Part shown: positions 35,273 through 44,649 of the stretch, in pieces
Layout of the letters: every line of letters starts with the position of its first letter
Position numbering within the stretch: the first letter of the stretch is position 1
Origin: Palsa-504 sp963839095
Lineage (GTDB): Bacteria; Actinomycetota; Actinomycetes; Streptosporangiales; Streptosporangiaceae
Length of the DNA stretch: 64,000 nucleotides
NCBI GenBank assembly: GCA_963839095.1
Contig: CAWIUF010000052.1
Span: 28,671 to 92,670 of the forward strand
Direction of reading: 5' to 3'
Position numbers and translations under genes: made by a program
Notes under the pieces: generated by a model
The model's database searches: none
The model's input: the letters and a program-made list of their open reading frames with translations, nothing else
Told to the model about the DNA's origin: nothing

Positions 35273-36782
35273 CCGCCGCCAGCGCCCCGGCCGGGACCGA
35301 TCGCCGGCCACGGCCGTCCGCGGTGCCGCTCCCCGCCGCCGGCCGCCTGCTGCGGCTCGAGCTGCGGCACAACGTGATGTTGTGGCTGCTGCCGCTGGTC
35401 GGCGCGCTGTTCTGGTACAACGGCTACCGCGAGGTCATGGCGCTGCCGCCGATGTGGAACCTGCGCGCCATGACCCTGCAGAACCGGCTGCTGCTCGACC
35501 TGGTCATCCCGGCGACCGGCGCGGCCGCGTGGATGGGATCCCGGGAGGGCCGCCGGGACATGACGGACCTGCTCGGGGTGACCGCCCGGCCGCGCTGGTC
35601 CCGCCAGCTCGCCACCTGGGCCGCCACCACCGCCTGGGCCGAGGTCGGCTGCCTGGCCTGCATCGCGGTGGTCTACGTCATGACCGCCCGGCAGGCCTCC
35701 TGGGGCGGCCCGCTGTGGTGGCCGGCCGTCGTCAGCGTCGCGGGCGTCCCTCCGCTGACCGCGATCGGCTTCGCCGCCGGGGCCCTGTTCCCGAGCCGTT
35801 TCGTCACCCCGCTGATCACCGTGGCCATGTTCTTCGGGTTCGCGTTCAGCACCCAGGCGGCTTCCGGCGATCACTCGTACTGGCAGATCTCACCGCTGAC
35901 CTCGGGCGCCTTCGACATCGGCGTCGCCGCGGCGTGGCCACCTTCTACCGGTACCTGCCCGACCTGTCCATCGCCCAGGTGATGTTCACCGTCGGCCTCA
36001 CCGCCGCGGTCCTCGGCGGCCTGGGCCTGTCCGCCGCGAACGGCCCGCGGCTGCGGTGGCTCACCGCCGTGGTCACCGCGGTCGGCCTGGGCGCCGCCGG
36101 GACCGCGGTCACGCTGGCGGGCACCGGACGGCTGGACCCGCACGGCATGATCGTCATCCCGGCGCTGCACGACGCGGCCAGCGGCCAGCCGGTCAGCTAC
36201 ACGCCGCGGTGCAGCGGCACCGCGATCGCGGTCTGCGTGCATCCCGCGTACGCGGCCTTCCTCCCGGCCGTGACCGCCGCCGTCGGCCCCGAGCTCACCG
36301 AGCTGGCCGGCCTGCCCGGCGCGCCCGCCCGGCTCAGCCAGGTCGCCGAGATCTACCGGCAGGAACCGGGCAACGGCATCAGCACCCGCGCGGAATCGCG
36401 CAGCCCGTCGACGTTCGCCCTCCCGGACCAGGTGCCCGGCCAGCCCGGCACGACCAGCGCGGAATTCGCCAGCCAGCTGGTCCAGAACCTCGGGCTGCAG
36501 CTGGTGAGCGACGTCATCCTGAGCGGCGGCGACCGGGCCGCGGAGCCGAACCCGAGCCAGGCCCAGCTGGCCGTCATCGCAGGCTCGGTCCGGTTCCCGC
36601 CGTCCGTCGAGGAGCGCGACCTAGCCCCGCTGGTCGGCCACCTGCTGCCCGCCCCGGGCAGTCCGGCCGCCCGCGCGGCCCGGCGGTTCGCCGCCCTGAC
36701 GCCCGCCGCCAGGCACGACTGGCTGGCGCACCACCTGACCGCGCTGCGGGCGGGCCAGATCTCCCTGGCTGAGCTGCCGTGA
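35269..36782 (+). pseudogene. ABC-2-type permease with large C-terminal domain, frame broken at about 35935
   Basis: From ATG at 35269, overlapping the ATPase stop by ATGA. The first part has about six helices (LRHNVMLWLLPLVGALFWYNG, LLDLVIPATGAAAWMGSREGRRDMTDLLG, LITVAMFFGFAFS). After GVAAAW the sequence continues in another frame as GVATFYRYLPDLSIAQVMF. Further helices follow, then a 230-residue non-membrane part to the stop at 36782 (PRCSGTAIAVCVHPAYAAFLP, then QLGLVSDVILSG-like helices). The joined length is about 504 residues. The extracytoplasmic C-terminal part with two close cysteines is unusual for ABC-2 permeases and has no family I recognise. A one-base indel near 35930-35940 is likely. 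Confidence 0.75.
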
Positions 36783-37462
36783 CGGCCGCTCCCGCCGGCC
36801 GGGCGCCGCGGCCCGCCCTCGCCGCGCGGCCGGACCATCCGCCGCGGGCGATCCTGCGCCTGGCCTGGCTGCACGCCGTGAGCCGCCGCCTGCCGCTCGC
36901 CCTGGCCCTGCTGGCGGCGTGCGCGGCCGGGCTGCGCGGCACGCTGTACGGGCACTGGGACGCCTACGGCGCGCTGCAGCTGCCGCTGATCATCGAGGCC
37001 GCCTGCGCCGCTGTCATCGCGGTGACGGCGGGCAGCCCGTTCGGGGAGCCGGAACGCGCGACCGGCCGCTGGCTGCCGTTCCTGCGGCTCGGCGCGGCCG
37101 TCGCGCTGACCGCGCTGGCGGCCGGCCTGCTCGCCGCCGCCGGGGCCGGCATGCCGCTGGCCGGCGGCTTCCCCGCCATACTGCGCAACGTGGCCGGGCT
37201 GACCGGCATCGGCCTGCTCGGCGCCGTCCTGCTCGGCGGCCCGCTCGCCTGGACCGGCCCGCTCGCCTACTCACTGGCCGGGGTGTACGCGCTGTACACG
37301 GACTGGCATCCGCCCGCCCTGAGCACACCCTGGCTGTGGCCGGGCCGCCCGCCGCACGACGTCGGCGGCGCGCTGTGCGCCGCCCTGGTGTTCGGCGCCG
37401 GGCTGGCCGCCATCACGATCCGCGGCGCGCGGGACTCCGCGGGCGGCGATCCGCCCGCCTAG
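36779..37462 (+). CDS. Integral membrane protein, last gene of the sigma/ABC operon
   Basis: 227 residues from GTG at 36779, overlapping the permease stop. After about 45 polar residues there are about six hydrophobic segments (LPLALALLAACAAGLRGTLYG, LIIEAACAAVIAVTAGSPFGEPE, LTGIGLLGAVLLGGPLAWTG). The EPERATGRWLPFLR loop resembles the loop following the GREGRRDMTDLL segment of the permease. It may therefore be a second, shorter ABC-2 membrane subunit. No family name can be given. It is convergent with the maleylpyruvate-isomerase-like gene 23 bases away. Confidence 0.75.
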   Translation: MTAAPAGRAPRPALAARPDHPPRAILRLAWLHAVSRRLPLALALLAACAAGLRGTLYGHWDAYGALQLPLIIEAACAAVIAVTAGSPFGEPERATGRWLPFLRLGAAVALTALAAGLLAAAGAGMPLAGGFPAILRNVAGLTGIGLLGAVLLGGPLAWTGPLAYSLAGVYALYTDWHPPALSTPWLWPGRPPHDVGGALCAALVFGAGLAAITIRGARDSAGGDPPA

Positions 37463-37485
37463 GAGTCCCGCTGGAAGGCCCTGGT

Positions 37486-38271
37486 CTAGAAGCCGGGGAA
37501 GAGCGGCCGCAGCTCGTCCAGCTCCACCCCGGCGCTCTCGGCCGGCGGGGTGTGCGCCTCGTCCATCCGCCCGTAGACCAGCCGGACGAACGCCTCGGCG
37601 GGCAGCCGCAGCTCGGACAGCCCCAGCTCGGGGGTCACCTCGTCATCCGACGGCGTGAGCGTGACGGCTTCGCCCGTCTCCAGGGTGAACTGGCGCTCCG
37701 GGCCGGTGGTGGATACCCGCACCTTGCGCTGCTGGCTGTCCGGCTTGCCGCTGCGCGCCGCGAGCTGGTCCAGCGTGTCGATGAGCAGGTCGACGGCATC
37801 CGGGGCCACCGTGGCGGACGGGTCGAGCGCGACCAGCACGTCCCAGGCGTGGATGGCGTGCTCACCGAGCCGCATCCGCGCCAGCCCGGTGGTGTCGAGC
37901 TCCATCCCGAACACTTTCAGCTGCAGCCGGGCCTGCTGATCGGCGTCCAGGGACTCGAACCGCTCCAGGGTGGCCTGGTCGGCGCGGAGCGCGTCCGACG
38001 CCTGGGCCTGCGGGTCCTTGCCGTTCCAGCTGTCCCAGATCGGCTCGAAGGCCTCCCGGCCCGGCGGCTCCTGCCCGGTCAGGCCGGCCTCGATGAACAG
38101 GCCGAAGATCTCGGCCTGCGACCCGAGATGCGAGAGCACCTGGGCAACCGACCACTCGCTGGCGTACGAAGGCTGCTCCAGCTCCTCCCGGCTGAGGGGC
38201 TCGACGGCGGCCCGCAGCCGGTCGTGGGAGTTCCGCAGCGCGCTGATCCACGGGCCCGGGCTAGATTCCAT
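37486..38271 (-). CDS. Maleylpyruvate isomerase/mycothiol-dependent DinB-like family protein
   Basis: 261 residues from ATG at 38271. The N-terminal four-helix DinB-like domain carries WSVAQVLSHLGSQAEIFG (metal His) and later RMRLGEHAIHAWDVLVALD (second His pair). The C-terminal part (STTGPERQFTLETGEAVTLT, PAEAFVRLVYGR) is the MDMPI_C-type domain. Related enzymes use mycothiol as cofactor or nucleophile; the substrate here is unknown. It is divergent from a TetR remnant. The gap holds a perfect 20-bp palindrome (38343-38362) that may once have been, or still be, its operator. Confidence 0.85.
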   Translation of the reverse strand: MESSPGPWISALRNSHDRLRAAVEPLSREELEQPSYASEWSVAQVLSHLGSQAEIFGLFIEAGLTGQEPPGREAFEPIWDSWNGKDPQAQASDALRADQATLERFESLDADQQARLQLKVFGMELDTTGLARMRLGEHAIHAWDVLVALDPSATVAPDAVDLLIDTLDQLAARSGKPDSQQRKVRVSTTGPERQFTLETGEAVTLTPSDDEVTPELGLSELRLPAEAFVRLVYGRMDEAHTPPAESAGVELDELRPLFPGF

Positions 38272-38342
38272 CGGCAGTCTCCGTTGCTCGTCGGCCTATC
38301 AGGGTGAAGTCCACCGGCAGCCTACCTGGCGCCGGGAAGCTG

Positions 38343-38362
38343 TCCGGAGGGTACCCTCCGGA
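38343..38362. promoter_or_regulatory. Perfect 20-bp palindrome, probable TetR-type operator
   Basis: The half-site TCCGGAGGGT is followed directly by its exact reverse complement. It lies between the divergent maleylpyruvate-isomerase-like gene (start 38271) and the TetR remnant (start 38381), 18 bases before the latter. This is the normal place for an autoregulatory TetR operator. Confidence 0.65.
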
Positions 38363-38380
38363 TCGTCTGAAGTGGCCATC

Positions 38381-38524
38381 ATGACTACTCCCAGGCTGCG
38401 GGCCGACGCGGCCCGCAACCGGGCCGCGATCGTGGCGGTGGCCAGGGACGTGTTCGCCGAGCAGGGACCGGAGGCGCCGGGCCAAGGCGGACGGCAGCCT
38501 GCGCCCGGCCGGCTATCCGCTTGA
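38381..38524 (+). pseudogene. TetR family regulator remnant (N-terminus only)
   Basis: The ATG at 38381 begins MTTPRLRADAARNRAAIVAV ARDVFAEQGPEAPGQGGRQP and stops at 38522-38524, 47 residues. The first 33 residues are a textbook TetR helix 1 (RNRAAIVAVARDVFAEQG). The sequence then breaks off before the helix-turn-helix, and the next gene starts 110 bases later. No other frame downstream continues a TetR sequence, so this is a deletion remnant rather than a simple frameshift. A few bases around PEAPGQGG could come from the C-terminal end of the same gene. Confidence 0.75.
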
Positions 38525-38633
38525 CGCGTCCAGAGTCTGCTCATAGCGTTTTGCTGCCTGTACCGAGCAGCTCCATTTCTGGTCACCGGGGGACCAGCTG
38601 ACACCGAACGCGCGCGACACGAGCCAGCCGGCG

Positions 38634-40004
38634 GTGGCCGGCCAGGTCGAGGCCGCCCCGAGTGCGGAAGCTCCGGTTCAGCACGCCCGGCCGGCCGCTG
38701 CCCTCGTCGCGGGGAAGCGGGCACCCGGTGAGTCCGCCCGGCCCTGGCTCGGCCGGCGGCGCCTCATGGCTGTCTACGCCGCCTTCTGCGCGTACGCCAT
38801 CTTCGCTGTCGCGGTGTCCGGCGGCCGGGACCGGGTGTGGTCCATCTGGGCCGCCTGCGGTTACGCCGCCGCCCTGGCCCTGCTGTGGCTGTGGCGCGGA
38901 AACCGGGGCCGGGCCGCCGCCGTCGGTGTCTCGGTGGCCGTAGCCGTGCTCGCGCCGCTGCTGTGGCTGTCGGTCGCCTACCCGCTCGAAGACGGGATGT
39001 TCGTCATCGACCGGGCGGCGTCGCAGCTGCTGCACCACGGCTCCCCGTACCTGCCTGCCTCGCAGGTCACTTCCTGGCTGTCCTATAACCCGTACCTGCC
39101 GGTCATGACCCTGTTCGGCCTGCCCAGCGCGGCCGGGATCGGCGGCCTGGCCGGGAACTCCGGGGTATGGATCGCGATCGGCACCGTCATCCCGCTGGCT
39201 GCGGCGTTCGGCATCCAGGCCCGGTACCAGGGCGGCCCGGCCGCCCGCCGCGACGCGCTGCTGGCCACCGGTGTCGCCGTGGCCTCGCCCGTCGTCGGAC
39301 TCAACCTGGCCGTGATCACCACCGACCCGCCGGTGCTCGCACTGATCCTGCTGGCCCTGGCCCTAGCCGCGCGCCCTGCGATCTGGCAGGTCACAACGGC
39401 CGGGGGATCCGCCGCAACCGTGGCCGCACCGGCCTCGCGGGTCACCGGGGCGGTCGGGGCGGGCATCGCCCTGGGCACCGCCTGCGACCTGAAATCCACC
39501 GCCTGGCTCGCCGTCCCGGTCCTGGCCGCGATGTTCGCGGCCCGCGACGGCGCGCGGGCCGCGTGGCGCTTCACTGCGGCGGCCGCCGGAACCGCCATCG
39601 TCCTCACCGCCGCGCTGGCCCCGGCCGCGGTCACCTCGTGGGCCGCCGCGAACGCCCTGATCAAGAACAGCGTGCTGTTCCCGCTCGGCCTCACCCATGA
39701 CAAGACCCCGGCCACGAGCCTTCTCCCCGGCCACCTGCTCACCGAGCTGGGCACTGCCGGGCACGTGATCTCGGTCGGCCTGTTGCTCGCGGCCGTTCTC
39801 GGCATTCTCGTCTCGCTGGTGATCCGGCCGCCCCGCGACGTTCCCGCCGCCGCCTGGCGGCTGGCGATCGGGCTGACGCTGATGTTCCTGCTCGGGCCCC
39901 AGGTCCGGTTCGGCTACTTCCTCTACCCTCTCGGCCTGATCGGCTACCTGGCCCTGATTCAGGAAAAGGCACCCGCGACGACCAGCGGCGCGCCGGGTCC
40001 ATGA
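38634..40004 (+). CDS. Polytopic membrane protein, GT87/DUF2029-like
   Basis: 456 residues from GTG at 38634. After a 45-residue polar N-terminus come about eleven hydrophobic segments. The loop YPLEDGMFVIDRAASQLLHHGSPYLP carries the acidic residue and the HGSPY motif seen in DUF2029/GT87-like polyprenyl-phosphate-sugar-dependent glycosyltransferases. STAWLAVPVLAAMFAARDG follows later, and the C-terminus has LLGPQVRFGYFLYPLGLIGY. A role in cell-envelope glycan assembly is inferred from the family. It is flanked by the TetR remnant and a strong hairpin at 40075-40130. No Shine-Dalgarno sequence is clear. Confidence 0.75.
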   Translation: MAGQVEAAPSAEAPVQHARPAAALVAGKRAPGESARPWLGRRRLMAVYAAFCAYAIFAVAVSGGRDRVWSIWAACGYAAALALLWLWRGNRGRAAAVGVSVAVAVLAPLLWLSVAYPLEDGMFVIDRAASQLLHHGSPYLPASQVTSWLSYNPYLPVMTLFGLPSAAGIGGLAGNSGVWIAIGTVIPLAAAFGIQARYQGGPAARRDALLATGVAVASPVVGLNLAVITTDPPVLALILLALALAARPAIWQVTTAGGSAATVAAPASRVTGAVGAGIALGTACDLKSTAWLAVPVLAAMFAARDGARAAWRFTAAAAGTAIVLTAALAPAAVTSWAAANALIKNSVLFPLGLTHDKTPATSLLPGHLLTELGTAGHVISVGLLLAAVLGILVSLVIRPPRDVPAAAWRLAIGLTLMFLLGPQVRFGYFLYPLGLIGYLALIQEKAPATTSGAPGP

Positions 40005-40074
40005 TCGCCAGCGATCAGAATCCATGAATGTGGCTCTGTGCGGCAGTTAGCCCCCTCATGCACGCTTTTCAGAA

Positions 40075-40130
40075 TTCAGTGGTTGTGGCGTTCTACCTTC
40101 CCTATCGGGTACGTTGCCACAACCATTGAA
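40075..40130. terminator. 15-bp-stem hairpin after the GT87-like gene
   Basis: TTCAGTGGTTGTGGC (40075-40089) pairs with 40116-40130, with one G-U pair. The 26-base loop can form a further TACC/GGTA mini-stem. It lies 70 bases after the stop of the upstream gene. The sequence GTTGCCACAACC of its right arm also occurs at 33048-33059. Confidence 0.55.
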
Positions 40131-40254
40131 CCGGAATGGTGAGGATGGGGCAGGTGGTAGCGGATTTCCGGGTTCACAGCATGCCTGGCCCTGTCCGGCC
40201 TCGCGGAAGCCTGTGAAAAGCTGGCCAGGACGAGACGAGAGGGAGGACGCGATC

Positions 40255-41228
40255 ATGCGCGTGGTAGTCGGCGAGCGGCTGGGCGGCCCCGAGGTGCTGG
40301 GCATCACCGAGCGGGAATCACCGCGGCCGGGACCGGGCGAGGTGGTGGTGGACGTCGCCGCCGCCGGCGTCAACTACATGGACATCTACCAGCGCGAGGG
40401 GCCGGCAACTACCGGCCGGAGCTGCCCTTCGTGCCCGGCGCCGAGGGCGCGGGCACGGTCAGCGCGGTGGGGGAGGGCGTCACCCACCTGGCCGTCGGCG
40501 ATCACGTGGCCTGGGCCGGCCCGGGCCGCAGCTACGCCGAGCAGGTCGCGCTGCCCGCCCGCAGCGCCGTCCCGGTCCCTGACGGGCTGAGCCTGCAGGT
40601 CGCCGCGGCCGCCATGCTGCAGGGCATCACCGCGCACTACCTGGTGACCAGCACCTACCCGGTGCAGGCGGGTGACGTCGCCGTGGTCCACGCGGCCGCC
40701 GGCGGGGTCGGCCTGCTGCTGACCCAGATGGTCAAGCGGCGCGGCGGCATCGTCGTGGCCACCACCTCGGGCGGCGAGAAGGCCGAGCTCGCCCGCGGGG
40801 CGGGTGCCGACCACATCACCGGTTACGACACCTTCCGCGATGTCGTCGACGACGTCACGGACGGGACGGGCGCGCACGTGGTGTACGACGGCGTCGGGAA
40901 GGACACCTTCGACGACGGCCTGGCCGCGCTGCGCCCGCGCGGGATGATGGTCCTGTACGGGGCCGCCAGCGGGCCGGTCCCGCCGCTGGACCCCCAGCGG
41001 CTGAACAGCGGCGGCTCGCTGTTCCTGACCCGGCCGACCATGGTCCACTACATCGCCGACCCGGACGAGCTGAAGTGGCGCTCCGGCGAGGTCTTCGACT
41101 GGATCGTCAAGGGCGAGCTCGACGTGCGGATCGGCGGCACCTACCCGCTGGCCGACGCCGCCCGGGCGCAGGAGGACCTCGCGGCGCGGCGGACCACCGG
41201 CAAGCTCCTGCTCCTGCCGGGCCTGTAG
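40255..41228 (+). pseudogene. NADPH:quinone oxidoreductase family protein, frame broken at about 40400
   Basis: The ATG at 40255 follows GGGAGG. The N-terminus is MRVVVGERLGGPEVLGITER, then VNYMDIYQREG. The frame is lost after about 40400, and the homology resumes as NYRPELPFVPGAEGAGTVSAVGEG in another frame and runs to the stop at 41228. The Rossmann part is VVHAAAGGVGLLLTQMVKRR; the zinc-free MDR core is otherwise intact. Joined, it is about 324 residues, the standard length of QorA-type reductases that reduce quinones with NADPH. GGGGCCGGCAAC lacks or gains one base relative to the expected codons, so a sequencing indel is likely. Confidence 0.82.
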
Positions 41229-41316
41229 GCATGAGCCCGGCGGGCAGCCAGCGGGCCAAGGGCAGGCCCGGCAGCCCGTTCGGTCCCAAATGTTCGTCGT
41301 ATACCGTTAGTTGCTG

Positions 41317-42642
41317 ATGCCGAACCACTCGCCCGCCGCCGGGCGGCGGCCCCGCGAGATCCCGCTGCTCGTCGTCGCGGTGGCGGCCGCCGGGCTCAAC
41401 CTGCGGACCGCGATCACCAGCCTGCCGCCAGTCTTCCCCGACCTGCAGGACCGGCTGCACCTGTCGCCGGCCGAGTTGTCGCTGCTCGCCGCCACCCCCG
41501 TGATCTGCTTCGGGGTGGCTTCCGCGTTCGCCGCCTGGCTGAACCGGCGCTACGGCGAAGAAGTGATCTTGCTGGCGGCGCTGGTCCTGCTCACGGCCGG
41601 GCTGCTGCTGCGCGGCGCCGCGCCCGGGATCCTGCTGTTCCCCGGCACCATCCTGGCGGCGAGCTCGATCGCGATCCTCAACGTGCTGCTGTCCAGCATG
41701 GCCAAGCGGCGCTGGCCGGAACGGCCCGGGCTCCTCATCGGCATCTACCTGACCGCCCTGTCCCTCGGCGCGATCGTGTCCTCGCTGATCAGCGTGCCGC
41801 TCTACCGCGATTCGGGACGATCGGTGCCGCTTACGCTGGGCGTGTGGGCGGCCCCGGCCGCGCTGGCGGTGCTGCTCTGGCTGCCCCAGCTCAGGTACCG
41901 CACGCCCGCCGGAAGCCAGGCAAGCCCGGCCGGCGCGAAGGCCGCAGGCCGCGAAGGCACGGCAGGCCGCGAAGGCCCCGCTCCGGGCCGCCTCCAGGTC
42001 TACCGGTACGCGCTCACCTGGCAGATCACCGCGTTCATGGCGCTGCAGAGCCTGCTGTACTACTCGGCGCTGTCCTGGGTGCCGACCATCTTCCAGGACC
42101 GCGGTGCCTCAGCGGTCACGGCCGGGAACCTGCTCGCCCTGATGGGCGGCGGCAACTTCGCCACCTCCCTGCTCGTGCCCGTGCTGGCCCAGCGCCGCCC
42201 CAGCCAGCGCGTGCTGGTCGTGCCCAGCCTGATCGGGACCGCGGCGGGCCTGGCGGGCACGCTGTGGGCGCCGCTCGGCTCGGCGCCGTTCTGGGTCCTG
42301 GTCCTCGGCTTCAGCCAGGGCTCCTGCCTGGCCCTGGCGATCTTCTTCATGCTGGCGCGGGCCCCGGACGCGAGCGTCGCCGCCTCGCTGTCGGCGTTCT
42401 CCCAGTCGGTCGGCTACCTGGTCGCCGCGGCCGGCCCGCTGGCGGTCGGGCTGCTGCACACCGCCACCGGGAGCTGGGACATCCCAGTGGCCGGCCTGCT
42501 CATCTTGTGTGCCGCCGAACTCGCCACCGGCCTGCTCGCCGCGCGTCCCCTGCTGCTCCCGGCGGGCCCTGCGGAGCCCGCGGATGGCGACGCGAGCCCG
42601 ACACGCGTGTCGGAGACTGAGCGGTCGCGGCGCGCGATCTGA
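41317..42642 (+). CDS. CynX/NimT-family MFS transporter
   Basis: 441 residues from ATG at 41317. Twelve helices are predicted. The start IPLLVVAVAAAGLNLRTAITSLPPVFPDLQDRL is diagnostic for the CynX/NimT (cyanate or 2-nitroimidazole transporter) family. The motif LNRRYGEEVILLAALVLLTAG is the MFS loop 2-3, and SWVPTIFQDRGASAVTAGNLLALMGGGN is the start of the second half. The central loop is long and low-complexity (TPAGSQASPAGAKAAGREGTAGREGPA) with a direct repeat GREG. The substrate is unknown. The upstream gap carries TATACC, which may be part of a promoter. Confidence 0.87.
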   Translation: MPNHSPAAGRRPREIPLLVVAVAAAGLNLRTAITSLPPVFPDLQDRLHLSPAELSLLAATPVICFGVASAFAAWLNRRYGEEVILLAALVLLTAGLLLRGAAPGILLFPGTILAASSIAILNVLLSSMAKRRWPERPGLLIGIYLTALSLGAIVSSLISVPLYRDSGRSVPLTLGVWAAPAALAVLLWLPQLRYRTPAGSQASPAGAKAAGREGTAGREGPAPGRLQVYRYALTWQITAFMALQSLLYYSALSWVPTIFQDRGASAVTAGNLLALMGGGNFATSLLVPVLAQRRPSQRVLVVPSLIGTAAGLAGTLWAPLGSAPFWVLVLGFSQGSCLALAIFFMLARAPDASVAASLSAFSQSVGYLVAAAGPLAVGLLHTATGSWDIPVAGLLILCAAELATGLLAARPLLLPAGPAEPADGDASPTRVSETERSRRAI

Positions 42643-42662
42643 GGCCTGACCTCGTAAACTCG

Positions 42663-42674
42663 GTTCGATCGAAC
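42663..42674. promoter_or_regulatory. 12-bp palindrome upstream of dxs
   Basis: GTTCGATCGAAC is a perfect palindrome 45 bases before the dxs start, flanked by CGG and AGC. It has the inverse arrangement of the actinobacterial SOS box (GAAC-N4-GTTC), so it is not a LexA site. It may be an operator for dxs. Confidence 0.3.
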
Positions 42675-42719
42675 AGCACCGTTCCCCATCAGGCCCGCAC
42701 AGCACATGAGGAGCACGCC

Positions 42720-44638
42720 GTGACCCTACTGGAGTGCATCAACGGCCCCGAGGACCTGAAGGGACTCAGCCAGGACCAGCTCACCCGCCTCGCGGCCGAG
42801 ATCCGTGACCTGATGATCGAGACGACCGTCAAGGGCGTCGGCGGCCATCTCGGCCCGAACCTGGGCGTCGTCGAGCTCACGATCGCGATCCACCGGGTCT
42901 TCGACTCGCCGAAGGACAAGATCGTCTTCGACACCGGTCACCAGGCCTACGTGCACAAGCTGCTGACCGGCCGGGTCGCGCAGTTCGGCACGCTGCGGCG
43001 CAAGGGCGGGCTGACCGGCTACCCGTGCCGGGCCGAGTCCGAGCACGACCTGGTCGAGAACTCGCACGCCTCCACCAGCCTGTCCTACGCCGACGGCCTG
43101 GCCAAGGCGTTCACGCTGCGCGGCGAGCCGGATCGCACCGTGGTCGCGGTCATCGGGGACGGGGCGCTGACCGGCGGGATGGCCTGGGAGGCGCTGAACA
43201 ACATCGCCGCGGCCAAGGACTCGCGGCTGGTCATGATCGTGAACGACAACGGCTGGTCCTACCAGCCGACGATCGGCGGCCTGGCCGAGCACCTGGCCGC
43301 GATCCGGATCAGCCAGCGCTACGAGAACGTGCTCGACTACATCAAGACCACGCTGTCCCGGGCGCCGCTGGTCGGCGGGCCGCTGTACGGCGCGCTGCAC
43401 GGCGCGAAGAAGGGCCTGAAGGACTTCCTGCAGCCGCAGGTGATGTTCGAGGACCTCGGCCTGAAGTACGTCGGCCCCATCGACGGCCACGACGAGCGCC
43501 TGGTCGAGACCGCGCTGCGCCGGGCCCGGGACTTCGAGGGCCCGGTCCTGGTGCACGTGATCACCCGCAAGGGGCTCGGCTACGCCGAGGCCGAGCAGAA
43601 CACCGACGACCGGCTGCACCAGGTGCCCGCGGCCGGCGCCGCCCCCGGGTCCTGGAGCCGGGTGTTCGGTGACGAGATGGTGGCCATCGGCGCCCGCCGT
43701 CCCGACGTCGTCGCGATCACCGCGGCCATGCTCAACCCGACCGGCCTGGTCCAGTTCGCGCAGGCCTACCCGAACCGGATCTACGACGTCGGCATCGCCG
43801 AGCAGCACGCCGTGACCAGCGCGGCGGGCCTGGCCATGGCCGGCCTGCACCCGGTGGTCGCCATCTACTCGACCTTCGCCAACCGGGCCTTCGACCAGGT
43901 GCTGATGGACGTGGCCCTGCACAAGCTCCCGGTGACGCTGGTGCTGGACCGGGCCGGGGTGACCGGCCTCGACGGCGCCAGCCATCACGGCATGTGGGAC
44001 GGCTCGATCATGCAGCTGGTGCCGGGCATGAAGATCGCCGCGCCGCGGGACGCCAAGCGGGTCGCCGAACTGCTGAACGAGGCGGTCGACACCAGCGACG
44101 GCCCGACCGTGGTCCGCTTCCCCAAGGGGAAGACGGGCGGCGATGTCGAGGCGGTCGCCAAGCTGGGCGGGATGGACGTGCTGCGCGAGCCGGCCGAGGG
44201 CCTCGGCCGGGACGTGCTGCTGGCCGGCGCCGGGGTGATGGCGATGACCGGCCTGGAGATCGCCGACCGGCTGGCCGGGCACGGGATCGGCGTCACCGTG
44301 GTCGACCCGCGCTGGACCAAGCCGGTGGACGAGGCCCTGGTCGGCGCGGCCCGCCAGCACAAGATGGTGGTCACCGTGGAGGACAACGGGCGGACCGGCG
44401 GGTTCGGCGACGCGGTGGCACGCCTGCTGCGCGACCACGACGTGGACATGCCGGTCAAGACGTTCGGCCTGCCGCAGGAGTTCCTGCCGCACGGCACCCG
44501 GGACGAGGTTCTCGAGGAGGCGGGCCTGACCCCGCAGAACCTGGCCCGGCAGATCACCGAGGCGGTGGCCCGCCGCTCACCCGGCGACGATCAGCGAGCC
44601 GGCCATCGCGAGCTGCCGAAGGGCAGCCCGTCGAGTAG
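42720..44638 (+). CDS. dxs: 1-deoxy-D-xylulose-5-phosphate synthase, no in-frame stop at the expected end
   Basis: GTG at 42720 (VTLLECINGPEDL), with GAGGAG upstream. DXS condenses pyruvate and glyceraldehyde-3-phosphate using thiamine diphosphate, the first step of the MEP isoprenoid pathway. Key sites are GGHLGPNLGVVELTIA (His43), DTGHQAYVHK (His74), the ThDP motif GDGALTGG...NDNGWSY (about 147-178) and the transketolase block GIAEQHAVTSAAGLAM. The C-terminal domain is intact to about 44575 (LARQITEAVARR). The frame then stays open to 45593, nearly 950 bases into fprA. A stop in another frame occurs at 44636-44638. A lost stop through an indel near the end is the likely explanation; the coordinates give the biologically sensible end. 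Confidence 0.85.
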
Positions 44639-44649
44639 CGTATGCATTC

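Noticed and set aside
33282..36782. Programmed ribosomal frameshifting in the sigma/ABC operon
   Set aside because: No slippery heptamer or downstream pseudoknot is evident, and similar breaks occur in unrelated genes across the window, so indel errors explain them better.
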